From an uncultured Bryobacterales bacterium (GTDB lineage: Bacteria; Acidobacteriota; Terriglobia; Bryobacterales; Bryobacteraceae), in contig CALMAV010000110.1 in NCBI GenBank assembly GCA_937859895.1, positions 1,045-7,106 of the forward strand: a stretch of 6,062 nucleotides of DNA. Direction: 5' to 3'. Below, in pieces: positions 1 through 6,062 of the stretch; the first letter of the stretch is position 1, and each line of letters begins with the position of its first letter. The notes under the pieces were generated by a model. It was given only the letters and a program-made list of their open reading frames with translations, had not been told where the DNA came from and searched no databases. Position numbers and translations under genes: made by a program.

Positions 1-775
1 TCTCAGTAGTGAGTGCGAAGGTGCAATCGGCTGGGCTATGGGGCGGGGTCGAGAACTGATGAATCAGGCTCTCAGGCATATCGAGCTTGGGAGTTTCCTT
101 ACGAAGTGCAAGCAAGTCGCGGACGGCCATGGCGCGCTCAGCGGGCGTTAGGATTTCTGGTAGCTGATCGCCAACCTGCGGCGTAAAGATAGAGAACCAG
201 ACTCTCTTAATCTCCGGCCGAGGTGTCCAAAAATCCAGGAATTCCTGAAGGTACCCCTCTCGCTTCATCATCTGCGCAGTGATGGTGCTATGAACCGTCA
301 CATTTTGGCCGGCGATGTTCTTCAGTATTCGTTCATACGTAGCAGGCTTGCGGCGAGCATCGTGCTCGGGCTGCAATCCATCAATGGAAACGACAATGGT
401 AAGTCGATTTAGGTTGGCCCACTCAGCGGGCAGCTGACGAAAAGCGCTGGTCACAATCTGCACGTGAATACCACGCTCAAGCAACTGAGGCACCAGGGTC
501 TCAAGTTCGCGATAACGGACGAGCGGATCGCCCCCAACGATAGAAAGGTGCAGCGGCTTGGCGCGGTCAACCACCTCTAAAACGCCATCTACTAACGCCT
601 GGCCTTTACGGTCGTTCAGTTGCCGCAGAGTAACTCCGCCGCCCAGGTGCGTATCTTCATATGCGTAACAGCCTGGGCATCGCAGTGGACACTCACGCGT
701 TATCTCGATGGAAAGCGAAGGTTTCTCGCCTTTAAGAATCTTTCCCCAAGCCTGGAGAACTTCTGACGTCTGCAA
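1..775 (-). CDS. Radical SAM domain protein, C-terminus cut by the window edge
   Basis: Reading the minus strand from 775 gives 258 uninterrupted codons that run off the left edge. Residues 29-36 are C-P-L-R-C-P-G-C, the CX3CX2C motif that holds the 4Fe-4S cluster of radical SAM enzymes, followed by an aromatic residue (Y37) as usual. GGDP at residues 81-84 matches the SAM-binding GGE-type motif, with Asp in place of Glu. SIDG at 130-133 fits a later strand of the partial TIM barrel. Such enzymes cleave S-adenosylmethionine to a 5'-deoxyadenosyl radical; the substrate here cannot be told. The start is inferred to be TTG: an in-frame TAA lies three codons upstream, no ATG or GTG occurs before the cluster motif, and AAGGGG sits five bases ahead. 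A further Cys at residue 251 might begin a C-terminal cysteine-rich region outside the window. It is the last gene in the transcription direction and is separated from the M28 gene by 228 bases. Confidence 0.9.
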   Translation of the reverse strand, partial: MQTSEVLQAWGKILKGEKPSLSIEITRECPLRCPGCYAYEDTHLGGGVTLRQLNDRKGQALVDGVLEVVDRAKPLHLSIVGGDPLVRYRELETLVPQLLERGIHVQIVTSAFRQLPAEWANLNRLTIVVSIDGLQPEHDARRKPATYERILKNIAGQNVTVHSTITAQMMKREGYLQEFLDFWTPRPEIKRVWFSIFTPQVGDQLPEILTPAERAMAVRDLLALRKETPKLDMPESLIHQFSTPPHSPADCTFALTTE

Positions 776-780
776 TCTAA

Positions 781-786
781 CCCCTT
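781..786 (-). promoter_or_regulatory. Shine-Dalgarno-like site for the radical SAM gene
   Basis: On the minus strand AAGGGG lies five bases before the TTG at 775. It is the best ribosome-binding candidate near any gene in the window. With the in-frame TAA directly upstream, it decides the start in favour of TTG. Confidence 0.5.
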
Positions 787-841
787 ATTACGAAGCGTAC
801 ACCGCCCGCTCCCGTACCTGTTCAGCACGGATCAAGCTGCG

Positions 842-870
842 CTTATCTATCGCAACGTATCTATATTCAA
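842..870 (-). promoter_or_regulatory. Possible promoter of the radical SAM gene
   Basis: On the minus strand TTGAAT (870-865) is followed after 17 bases by GATAAG (847-842), a weak sigma-70-like pair that would leave a leader of roughly 60 bases. The -10 match is poor, so this is only a candidate. The rest of 776-1003 shows no gene, tRNA or strong hairpin that I can recognise. Confidence 0.25.
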
Positions 871-1003
871 GATGCACTAAGGGTGACATCTCGGCCTGCC
901 GAAAACTCTTAAATTATGACTCACTGGCCAAATATCAGAAGAAAACAGCAAGTCAGTGGGTTAGCCTAGTGCCTTTAGAGGTGTTTTTCACATTCCGCCG
1001 ATT

Positions 1004-2464
1004 TTATTGGATAGGTTCCGCGGCACTAGTCCCGGCCAGTTTGCCTGGCATGTCGGCTAGGACATAAGCAAGCACTGCCAGCACAGCGACGTTCTTTCTA
1101 AAATCATCAGGGTCGACCTTGTCTACCGTGTCAGCCTGGGTGTGGTGCCAATCAAAGTAGTGAGTAGCCGCTGTGGTGGGACTCAAACTGGGTACGCCTT
1201 TATTAACGATTGGCTCGATATCGCTGCCGCCGCCACCAGCGTTCACTTTGTCAGCGCCGATCCGCGACAATAGAGACGCGACCTGCCGGCAAGTCTCCAT
1301 TGAAGCTTCCTGCTCGGAGGAAGGCGGCTTTGGCGCAACTGGTGGCTGTCCAGGTCTGGGCCGGCGCATAAATGCAAAAGGTCCGTAGCCGAACCCTAAG
1401 GGCCGCTCTGCGCCTTCATCCATCTCAATAGCCGCTACATGGTTCTTCAGCTTGTCGCCGACCCACTGAAGGTAGGCCTCGCCGCCGCGACCACCGTTCT
1501 CCTCGTTCACCCAGAAGACTACTCGGATGGTCCGTTTCGGCTTTAGGCCAAGCTGATGAATCAATGTCGCAGCCTCTAGCGTTGCCATAATTCCTGAACC
1601 ATCATCCTGGGCACCCTGCCCAACGTCCCAGGAGTCAATGTGGCCGCCCATGACAACTACTTCTTCGGGATGCTCGCTACCGGGGATCTCGCCAATTACA
1701 TTAGCTGCAACTGCATCGGGCTCCATATGTGCCGCCATCTCGAGGTGAATGCGAGGTGATGCGCCGCTCTTCTGCAGCCGATGAAGCAAGGTTGCATCTT
1801 CTATGCTGATGGCAGCAGCCGGAATCTTCGGGACGCCCTCTGCGTATTGCATTGCTCCCGTATGCGGCTGTTGTAGAGCAAGGGGCGTGATGGATCGGAC
1901 AAGCACTGCGACGGCGCCCTGTTTTGCGGCTGCGGAGGCGCCACCAAGACGATACATGACCGTTTGACCGTAGCTCTGATAAGGAGCATCAAAGACCACG
2001 ACCTTTCCTTTGACGGCGTCGCCGAGCCCGGTAAGTTCGTCAAAAGTGGATACCACAACAGCATCGGCGGTGATGCCCCCGGCAGGCGTACCCACACTCA
2101 TGCCGAGGCCGAGCATATGCAACGGCTTTTCGACTGGTGAAACGATGGAGCCCGACTCGGCACCGCGCACCCAGTGCGGCACTTTGACCTCCGGCGTCAC
2201 CACATTAACGAGTCCATCTTTTCTCATTTGGTCAGCGGCCCAGGCTATAGCTTTGGTGAGAGACTCGGAGCCGCTCAGCCGATTGCCAATGCGGTCGCAA
2301 AGATAGGTGAGTTTCTCGTAACCAGCCTTATCCTGCATAGCGGCATCGATCAAGCGATCGGCGGCCGGTTGGTATTGCGCTTTCAGGTTCGGAGAATCTG
2401 CCGCACAGGCACCAAAGCAGGAAGCCAGAAGCAAGGTGGTAGTAATAAGGCGGGCAGCATACAT
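1004..2464 (-). CDS. Secreted M28-family metallopeptidase, carboxypeptidase Q-like
   Basis: The 486-residue product is a zinc exopeptidase predicted to act outside the cytoplasm on short peptides. It starts with a hydrophobic signal segment (MYAARLITTTLLLASCFGA). LASC within it fits a lipobox, so a lipoprotein is possible; cleavage after ACA by signal peptidase I is the alternative. A PA-like insert spans roughly residues 120-230. The di-zinc site of M28 enzymes is visible: MGGHIDSWD with His275, QDDGSG with the bridging Asp at 287/288, WVNEENGG with the catalytic and ligand Glu pair at 321/322, EMDEGAE with Asp349, and WHHTQADT with the last His at 440/441. The HHTQADT ending and overall length point to the carboxypeptidase Q branch. 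The start is put at ATG 2464 because that places the signal peptide at the very N-terminus; an in-frame GTG at 2560 would add 32 residues that do not look like a signal peptide. No clear Shine-Dalgarno precedes either start. The GNAT gene lies upstream on the same strand. Confidence 0.93.
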   Translation of the reverse strand: MYAARLITTTLLLASCFGACAADSPNLKAQYQPAADRLIDAAMQDKAGYEKLTYLCDRIGNRLSGSESLTKAIAWAADQMRKDGLVNVVTPEVKVPHWVRGAESGSIVSPVEKPLHMLGLGMSVGTPAGGITADAVVVSTFDELTGLGDAVKGKVVVFDAPYQSYGQTVMYRLGGASAAAKQGAVAVLVRSITPLALQQPHTGAMQYAEGVPKIPAAAISIEDATLLHRLQKSGASPRIHLEMAAHMEPDAVAANVIGEIPGSEHPEEVVVMGGHIDSWDVGQGAQDDGSGIMATLEAATLIHQLGLKPKRTIRVVFWVNEENGGRGGEAYLQWVGDKLKNHVAAIEMDEGAERPLGFGYGPFAFMRRPRPGQPPVAPKPPSSEQEASMETCRQVASLLSRIGADKVNAGGGGSDIEPIVNKGVPSLSPTTAATHYFDWHHTQADTVDKVDPDDFRKNVAVLAVLAYVLADMPGKLAGTSAAEPIQ

Positions 2465-2573
2465 AAAGCTGTCAGAGTAGCACGGGGGCTCTGTTACATC
2501 CCCAGACCGTGCACATCGGAAATGCTGATGAGGAGCTTCTGCCAAACTTCGTGTCGCCACCCCGCCTCTGCAC

Positions 2574-3038
2574 TTACAGTCCCAATCTCATTTCTAGATT
2601 ATGTGGTTGAAAACCAAACTTCTCATATGCTTTACGGGCTACGTCATTGTTAGCGTAAACTTCCAGCCGTAATTCGGTTATGCCTTGATTAACAGCCCAT
2701 CGCTTAAGCTCGTCCAGAATTCTCGAATTCACTCCTCGCCCCCGGTAAGGAGGTTTGACATACATAAAGCCCAGATAGGCATAGTGCATAAGGTTCAGGT
2801 AAGCTTTCGCCCTTTCAATGCGAGCGAAGCCCGAGGCTATCACCTCACTGCCAAGCTCAGCCACTACGAGGTGAGTTAAAGGGTCCTGCATTAGAGCCGG
2901 AATGTCATAATAGGACAGTTCTCCGGGTTTTAATGTTGGGTTGAAAGGGCGTTCAGCGGCAACTACGCCTTGCTCAAATTGCAACAACACCTCTAGGTCA
3001 GCTAGCGTGGCAGTTCTTATTGCAAGGGCCTGAGACAT
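2574..3038 (-). CDS. GNAT-family N-acetyltransferase
   Basis: The 154-residue product has the usual single-domain GNAT length and order. The strand LGFMYVKPPYRGRGVN (residues 89-104) carries the acetyl-CoA pyrophosphate-binding motif Q/R-x-x-G-x-G/A as RGRGVN, with Asn in the last place where Gly or Ala is usual. Motif B follows as LRLEVYANNDVARKAYEKFG (residues 124-143), with the typical N-x-x-A-x-x-x-Y-x-x-x-G-F pattern. The enzyme would transfer an acetyl group from acetyl-CoA to an amine in the cytoplasm; the substrate is not readable from sequence. It could be a small-molecule, peptide or protein N-terminal acetyltransferase. The ATG at 3038 has no recognisable Shine-Dalgarno. The stop is 109 bases before the preferred M28 start, so co-transcription is possible but not shown. 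Confidence 0.9.
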   Translation of the reverse strand: MSQALAIRTATLADLEVLLQFEQGVVAAERPFNPTLKPGELSYYDIPALMQDPLTHLVVAELGSEVIASGFARIERAKAYLNLMHYAYLGFMYVKPPYRGRGVNSRILDELKRWAVNQGITELRLEVYANNDVARKAYEKFGFQPHNLEMRLGL

Positions 3039-3048
3039 GATGGGATGA

Positions 3049-3054
3049 ATTATG
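3049..3054 (-). promoter_or_regulatory. Possible -10 element of the GNAT gene
   Basis: CATAAT on the minus strand lies ten bases before the ATG at 3038. If used as a -10 box, the transcript would start only a few bases before the start codon, in keeping with the absence of a Shine-Dalgarno. No good -35 hexamer is present at the right spacing, so the call is weak. Confidence 0.25.
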
Positions 3055-3087
3055 TGAGTAAAGAGCTGCGTTCATTGCCGGGCGCTG

Positions 3088-3099
3088 CACTGCGCAGTG
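3088..3099. repeat. 12-bp perfect palindrome upstream of the GNAT gene
   Basis: CACTGCGCAGTG is a perfect twofold-symmetric sequence about 50 bp upstream of the GNAT start and just after the stop of the possible small ORF. Its size and symmetry would suit a dimeric regulator's operator. It has no loop, so it is not a terminator, and it may be chance. Confidence 0.4.
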
Positions 3100-3115
3100 T
3101 TAGCTCCGGAAATCA

Positions 3116-3265
3116 TTAGCAACGAAGGCGACGAAGCGGACCTGCTAGCGCACGGGTCATAGTACCAGCACCATAGCAGAATGCGTCGGCCATTGCATTC
3201 TTCTGCTGCGCACCGCGGATGCGTTCAGCCCACACGGCTTTCTGTGGTCTGCGTAAACTAGTCAA
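3116..3265 (-). CDS. Possible small ORF of unknown function, or C-terminal gene remnant
   Basis: The frame is open from just after an in-frame TAG at 3328-3326 to the TAA at 3118-3116, 69 codons without a stop. No ATG lies near its beginning; the first usable start is TTG at 3265, giving 49 residues, with no convincing ribosome-binding site. The product would be basic and mostly helical: RRPQKAVWAERIRGAQQKN is followed by ADAFCYGAGTMTRALAG and an Arg-rich end. Its balanced composition looks more like protein than a shadow frame, but that is a judgement by eye. I recognise no family. It may be a genuine small gene, the tail of a gene whose front was lost, or chance. It is divergent from the adjacent pseudogene and lies 77 bases upstream of the GNAT gene on the same strand. 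Confidence 0.33.
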   Translation of the reverse strand: MTSLRRPQKAVWAERIRGAQQKNAMADAFCYGAGTMTRALAGPLRRLRC

Positions 3266-3280
3266 GAACTCGAGAAACTG

Positions 3281-3532
3281 GTGAGAACTTCGATACTGTA
3301 CCGGATTGCCTCTGTTCTGATTCTGCTATTTTTCCATCGGGCATACGATGGGCTTCCAGAAGACTGATCCAAAGTGGGGCGTAGATGCGAGCTGTGTTGG
3401 CGCTACTTCTTTGCCGCTCCGGTTATCTTTTCAGCCATCATCACTGTTGTACTGATAGCGGCAGCCTCCCTCATCTCCAGCCGAATAGCTGACCGTTTAG
3501 CTCCCTTCGGATCAACCCCCGGGATGAGCTAG
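3281..3532 (+). pseudogene. Remnant of a small membrane-protein gene (frameshift plus internal deletion)
   Basis: Three pieces on the plus strand read like one small membrane protein. From GTG 3281 the frame gives RTSILYRIASVLILLF, a first transmembrane helix. It then runs to a stop at 3365-3367. Dropping one T from the five-T run at 3329-3333 restores a continuous reading, LLFSIGHTMGF and then QKTDPKWGVDA, up to about 3391. The first frame then resumes at about 3392 with LCWRYFFAAPVIFSAI, a second hydrophobic helix, and ends at TAG 3530-3532. From memory, intact relatives of about 130-145 residues (possibly the LIC_13387-type family, not checked) have the order YRIA..LLF..GHT.GF..DPKWGVD, then about 60 residues, then a WRYFF..P..FS helix. 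That middle is missing here. The tail overlaps the 3' end of the convergent S9 gene by 21 bases. Function of the family is unknown to me. Confidence 0.72.
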
Positions 3533-5590
3533 CTTGCGATCAAAAAAGTCCGCTGTGGCTTTGTACGCCTCAAGCCAGTGCCGGTGGAGCAGAAAGTCGT
3601 GGATTTCATTTGGAAAGATAAGCTCTTCAAAGGGCACCTGCTGCTTACGAAGTGCATCGGCAAGAACCACAGTCTGGGAGAAAGGAACGTTCCGGTCATC
3701 GTCTCCATGGATGAGAAGCACCGGTGAGCGCCAGGTGCGAATCGAAGCCAGTGGTGAGGAGTCAAAAGCCAGACGCGCCGCCTCGTGAAAGGCCTGCTGT
3801 TGGGCAGGGTCGCCAGAGTGAACGCTGTCGGCCAGGAAGGAACTCCAGTCGTGCACTCCATGGAAGTCAACCCCAGCGTGGAAGAGGTCTGATGCCCTGG
3901 CAAGGGCAAGAGCCGTCAAGTAGCCTCCGTAAGAGCCGCCCCAAACGCCAATGCGCTTCCCATCGACATCCGGCCTGCTTTTTAGATAGAGTCCTGCACC
4001 TATAACGTCGTTGAATTCGCTGCCTCCACCGGGTCCGTACTGCAAAGCTTCGCGGAAATTGAGCCCATAGCCGATGCCGCTTCGATAGTTGACCGAAAGG
4101 ACAACGTAGCCACGGCTTGCCAGGTATTGATTCATCGCGTAAGCGTTCGAATAGTAGGCCATGTAGTGAAAGCCGAGCAGCATTTGACGCCGCGAGCCAC
4201 CGTGGAAAAAGGCCAGAGCAGGATGAGGACCAGGACTCTGCGGTATAAAGAGTTGGCCATGCAACACGAGACCGTCGGCCGCAGTGATCGCAACCGGTTC
4301 AGGACGTACTAGCTGCGTAGCGGGAAAGCCCGATGGAATGGTTTCGGCGGCCAGAATGGCGGGCCGATTGTTCCCAGCCTGAACCACTGCGTGAGCGCGG
4401 CTGTTGTAGCCAGAGGCGAGGTATCCCAAGCCAGATCCATCTGCCAGTGGTGCCGGATTCCACTCGATTGCTTGGCCAGAGGTGATTTGCTTTGGAGTAG
4501 CGGAGGAGGAGCCGTCGTTCTTCCAGAGATGACGGCGGTCGATGTCGCCGATATTAGATGAATAGAAGAGAGTGCCGCCATTAGCGGCCTGCTCTACGTG
4601 CTCCACTTCGCCTTCGCCCGGAGTCAACTCAACAGCCGCGCCGTTTATGTCCAGGTTCACGCGAAACAGGTGACACCACCCTGTCTTCTCGTAGGGAAAA
4701 ACAATACCATCGCCGACCCAGTGCAGTTGATCGTCAGAGACGATGCCGTGGAAGGCACTGCCCATACCAGGGCTGGCCCGGAATACCTGTTTCGATCGAG
4801 TTTCGCCTGCGTTCGCAACGCGGATTGACCATGGCTCGGCGGTGCGTTCCGGCGCATGAAGAGAACCGCGTGTGTCAGAGGGGATTCGGAGAAATGCGAG
4901 TCGACGCCCGTCAGGTGACCAGACTGGCTCAGAATCCAAATCAGTGCTCGGATCGAGGTATCGCACCGTCTGCTGCTCCGGTGCGTACAGGCCAACGAAA
5001 CTGTGATCCTTGCGGGTGTTTGTGAAAGCAAGGGATTTTCCATTTGGCGACCAGCGAAGGCCGGTAACGGACCCTGCCTCCCTCACCGCCTCCTTTACAC
5101 TCTGGCCGGAGAGCGTCATTGTGAAGAGCTGGCCACCCCGGATAAATGTAACCAGATCACCAGCTGGTGAAACAGCAGGGGATCTTCCTTCGGTCAGCTT
5201 ATGACTGGGCGCGCCGTTAAGTTGGACCGTCCAAATAGATTGGTCAGGTCGGGCGGGTAGTAGGCCAGGGTTAGGATTCTCACCGCCGTTTTCCAATTCG
5301 CCTCCGCGCGTAAAGAAGAGCGACTGGCCATCTTTCGACCATGTAAGATCGCCGATCTCTTGCCCATCGTCACTATTGAAGTCCGTAACTTTGTGCGCTT
5401 GAAAGAGGGGTGCTTCGGCGACCCAGACGTTATGGCGCCCTTGTTCATCCAGCAGCCAAGCAAGCTTTGCACCGGTTGGTGAAGCGACCAGCGAGCTGGC
5501 GAAAGGCGCGCTCATAACCTGATCGATCGTAAAAGCAGCTTGCGCGAATACGCCAATAGGCAAAGAGAACAGGACAAGAAGCCGGAGCAC
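3512..5590 (-). CDS. Secreted S9-family (prolyl oligopeptidase/DPP-type) serine peptidase
   Basis: The 692-residue product has the S9 layout. A signal peptide (MLRLLVLFSLPIGVFAQA, likely cut after AQA) is followed by a propeller-like half with WD40-type repeats such as LTWSKDGQSLFF, LRWSPNGKSLAF and PVWSPDGRRLAF. A C-terminal alpha/beta-hydrolase domain begins near residue 430. Numbered from GTG 5590, the catalytic triad is Ser553 in GGSYGG, Asp632 in HGDDDRNVP and His664 in NEIHDF; PHPALAFFHGG forms the oxyanion region. Family members cleave short peptides, often after proline or as dipeptidyl or acylaminoacyl peptidases; specificity cannot be read here. The alternative start, TTG at 5638, adds 16 residues, but it sits inside the U-run of the upstream terminator, so GTG 5590 is preferred. 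Neither start has a Shine-Dalgarno. The gene is probably transcribed on its own. Confidence 0.93.
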   Translation of the reverse strand: MLRLLVLFSLPIGVFAQAAFTIDQVMSAPFASSLVASPTGAKLAWLLDEQGRHNVWVAEAPLFQAHKVTDFNSDDGQEIGDLTWSKDGQSLFFTRGGELENGGENPNPGLLPARPDQSIWTVQLNGAPSHKLTEGRSPAVSPAGDLVTFIRGGQLFTMTLSGQSVKEAVREAGSVTGLRWSPNGKSLAFTNTRKDHSFVGLYAPEQQTVRYLDPSTDLDSEPVWSPDGRRLAFLRIPSDTRGSLHAPERTAEPWSIRVANAGETRSKQVFRASPGMGSAFHGIVSDDQLHWVGDGIVFPYEKTGWCHLFRVNLDINGAAVELTPGEGEVEHVEQAANGGTLFYSSNIGDIDRRHLWKNDGSSSATPKQITSGQAIEWNPAPLADGSGLGYLASGYNSRAHAVVQAGNNRPAILAAETIPSGFPATQLVRPEPVAITAADGLVLHGQLFIPQSPGPHPALAFFHGGSRRQMLLGFHYMAYYSNAYAMNQYLASRGYVVLSVNYRSGIGYGLNFREALQYGPGGGSEFNDVIGAGLYLKSRPDVDGKRIGVWGGSYGGYLTALALARASDLFHAGVDFHGVHDWSSFLADSVHSGDPAQQQAFHEAARLAFDSSPLASIRTWRSPVLLIHGDDDRNVPFSQTVVLADALRKQQVPFEELIFPNEIHDFLLHRHWLEAYKATADFFDRKLAHPGG

Positions 5591-5636
5591 GTATGGGTAA
5601 TAGAGTAACGTGCCGTTAAAAAGGTCTCGGTAACGC

Positions 5637-5670
5637 AAAACGGGGTCAAGCGGCGAACCGCCTGACCCCG
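5637..5670 (-). terminator. Intrinsic terminator of the OmpA-family gene
   Basis: Read on the minus strand, CGGGGTCA-G-GCGG pairs with CCGC-T-TGACCCCG around a TTCG loop and is followed directly by TTTT. In RNA this gives an unbroken 13-bp stem with one G-U pair, a UUCG loop and a U-run. On the plus strand the same position is an A-C mismatch and no T-run follows the hairpin, so the signal points leftward. It lies 26 bases beyond the OmpA-family stop and just ahead of the S9 gene, so the two are probably separate transcription units. Confidence 0.85.
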
Positions 5671-5696
5671 TCTGCTCTGTGCTTTAGCTCAGCTGC

Positions 5697-6062
5697 TTAT
5701 TTAGGGCAACCAAGAGCCTTCATCCGTGCTTCCGGAAGAGGCTTGGCGTTCTTGACCGCAGGAGGCATGCTCGAGCTGCCGCGAGGCACCAAGTAGACTT
5801 CCACGCGACGGTTCTTGTCGGCTTCGGAAGTTTGCGAGCCCTTGCGTTCCTTCGTGTTCGAAGTTCCGCACTGGCCAGGTCGGGTCTCGGAGGTTTGGTC
5901 GGTTGCAACCGAGTCGTACTTGATGCGGGAAGGATCAACCTTGGCGCAAGTACCGGTGCCGCCACTCAGGACCGCAGCCGCGTTAAGAGCGCGCTGTTCA
6001 TCCAGAGCCGCTGCTGCTGCAGCGTGTCTGCCCTTGCGAGTACGAGTCGCTGGAGCATTGGC
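5697..6062 (-). CDS. OmpA-family protein, C-terminal part (N-terminus outside the window)
   Basis: The frame is open from the right edge to TAA at 5699-5697, giving the last 121 residues. The pattern matches the second half of an OmpA-like peptidoglycan-binding domain: ALDEQRALNAAAVL resembles the conserved 'LSERRA..V...L' helix, VDPSRI is the usual turn before the next strand, and EADKNRRVEVYLVPRG is the hallmark NRRVE motif and final strand. Such domains hold the outer membrane or a periplasmic protein to peptidoglycan through diaminopimelate. Two cysteines, in TGTCAKV and GQCGTSN, lie between helix and strand and could form a disulfide in the periplasm; a third is in the GCPK end. The tail after the NRRVE strand (about 30 residues, SSSMPPAV and onward) is an extension. 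Which type of OmpA protein this is depends on the missing N-terminus. A strong terminator follows. Confidence 0.82.
   Translation of the reverse strand, partial: ANAPATRTRKGRHAAAAAALDEQRALNAAAVLSGGTGTCAKVDPSRIKYDSVATDQTSETRPGQCGTSNTKERKGSQTSEADKNRRVEVYLVPRGSSSMPPAVKNAKPLPEARMKALGCPK

Noticed and set aside
940..1003. Possible terminator after the M28 gene
   Set aside because: The only pairing found is a five-base CACTG/CAGTG stem with a long loop and no U-run, too weak to call.
708..1067. Plus-strand open frame of 119 codons spanning the gap between the radical SAM and M28 genes
   Set aside because: It overlaps the antisense 5' end of the radical SAM gene and the 3' end of the M28 gene. Its translation has no domain, signal or compositional sense, and no ribosome-binding site is apparent.
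2174..2653. Plus-strand open frame of 159 codons antisense to the M28 and GNAT genes
   Set aside because: The opposite strand carries clear family motifs; this frame shows none and reads as a shadow.
3175..3207. Imperfect hairpin AGCAGAATGC / GCATTC-ttc-TGCT
   Set aside because: It has a three-base bulge, a ten-base loop and no T-run, and falls inside the possible small ORF. It shows no tRNA or terminator features and is probably incidental.
4657..5043. Second minus-strand frame of 128 codons inside the S9 gene
   Set aside because: The S9 propeller repeats are in another frame over the same bases, so this is an out-of-frame shadow.
1004..5638. Peptidase pair plus acetyltransferase as a dedicated peptide-processing or toxin-maturation system
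   Set aside because: The genes are not tightly spaced. A pseudogene and possible separate promoters lie between them, no precursor peptide or transporter is present, and both peptidase families are common stand-alone secreted enzymes.

Overview
The window reads as ordinary bacterial chromosome, most likely from an acidobacterium (Terriglobia-like). That placement is an inference: it rests on a secreted S9 peptidase next to a secreted M28 (carboxypeptidase Q-like) peptidase, genes with weak or absent Shine-Dalgarno sequences, and the remains of a small membrane-protein gene whose motifs I associate with that group. No marker gene fixes the taxon. All intact genes lie on the minus strand, so the transcriptional order runs from the right end to the left.

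Right to left: (1) 6062-5697, the C-terminal part of an OmpA-family outer-membrane/peptidoglycan-binding protein, cut by the window end. (2) 5670-5637, a strong intrinsic terminator (13-bp stem, UUCG loop, U-run) closing that gene. (3) 5590-3512, a signal-peptide-bearing S9-family serine peptidase with an N-terminal beta-propeller and a C-terminal alpha/beta-hydrolase domain. (4) 3532-3281, plus strand, a decayed gene for a small membrane protein, with one extra base in a T-run and a large internal loss. (5) 3265-3116, a possible 49-residue minus-strand ORF of unknown function. (6) 3038-2574, a GNAT acetyltransferase. (7) 2464-1004, a secreted M28 metallopeptidase with a PA-like insert. (8) 775 to beyond the left edge, a radical SAM enzyme with a clear CX3CX2C cluster motif and a TTG start.

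The two peptidases would act outside the cytoplasm on peptides, one as a serine oligo/dipeptidyl-type enzyme and one as a di-zinc exopeptidase, which fits a peptide-scavenging lifestyle. Nothing ties the radical SAM enzyme or the acetyltransferase to them in a defined pathway. I see no tRNA, rRNA, CRISPR array, insertion sequence or phage gene. I did not find a convincing undescribed system. The points most worth a second look are the pseudogene with its neighbouring small ORF, the terminator that touches one possible start of the S9 gene, and the unresolved starts of the S9 and M28 genes.
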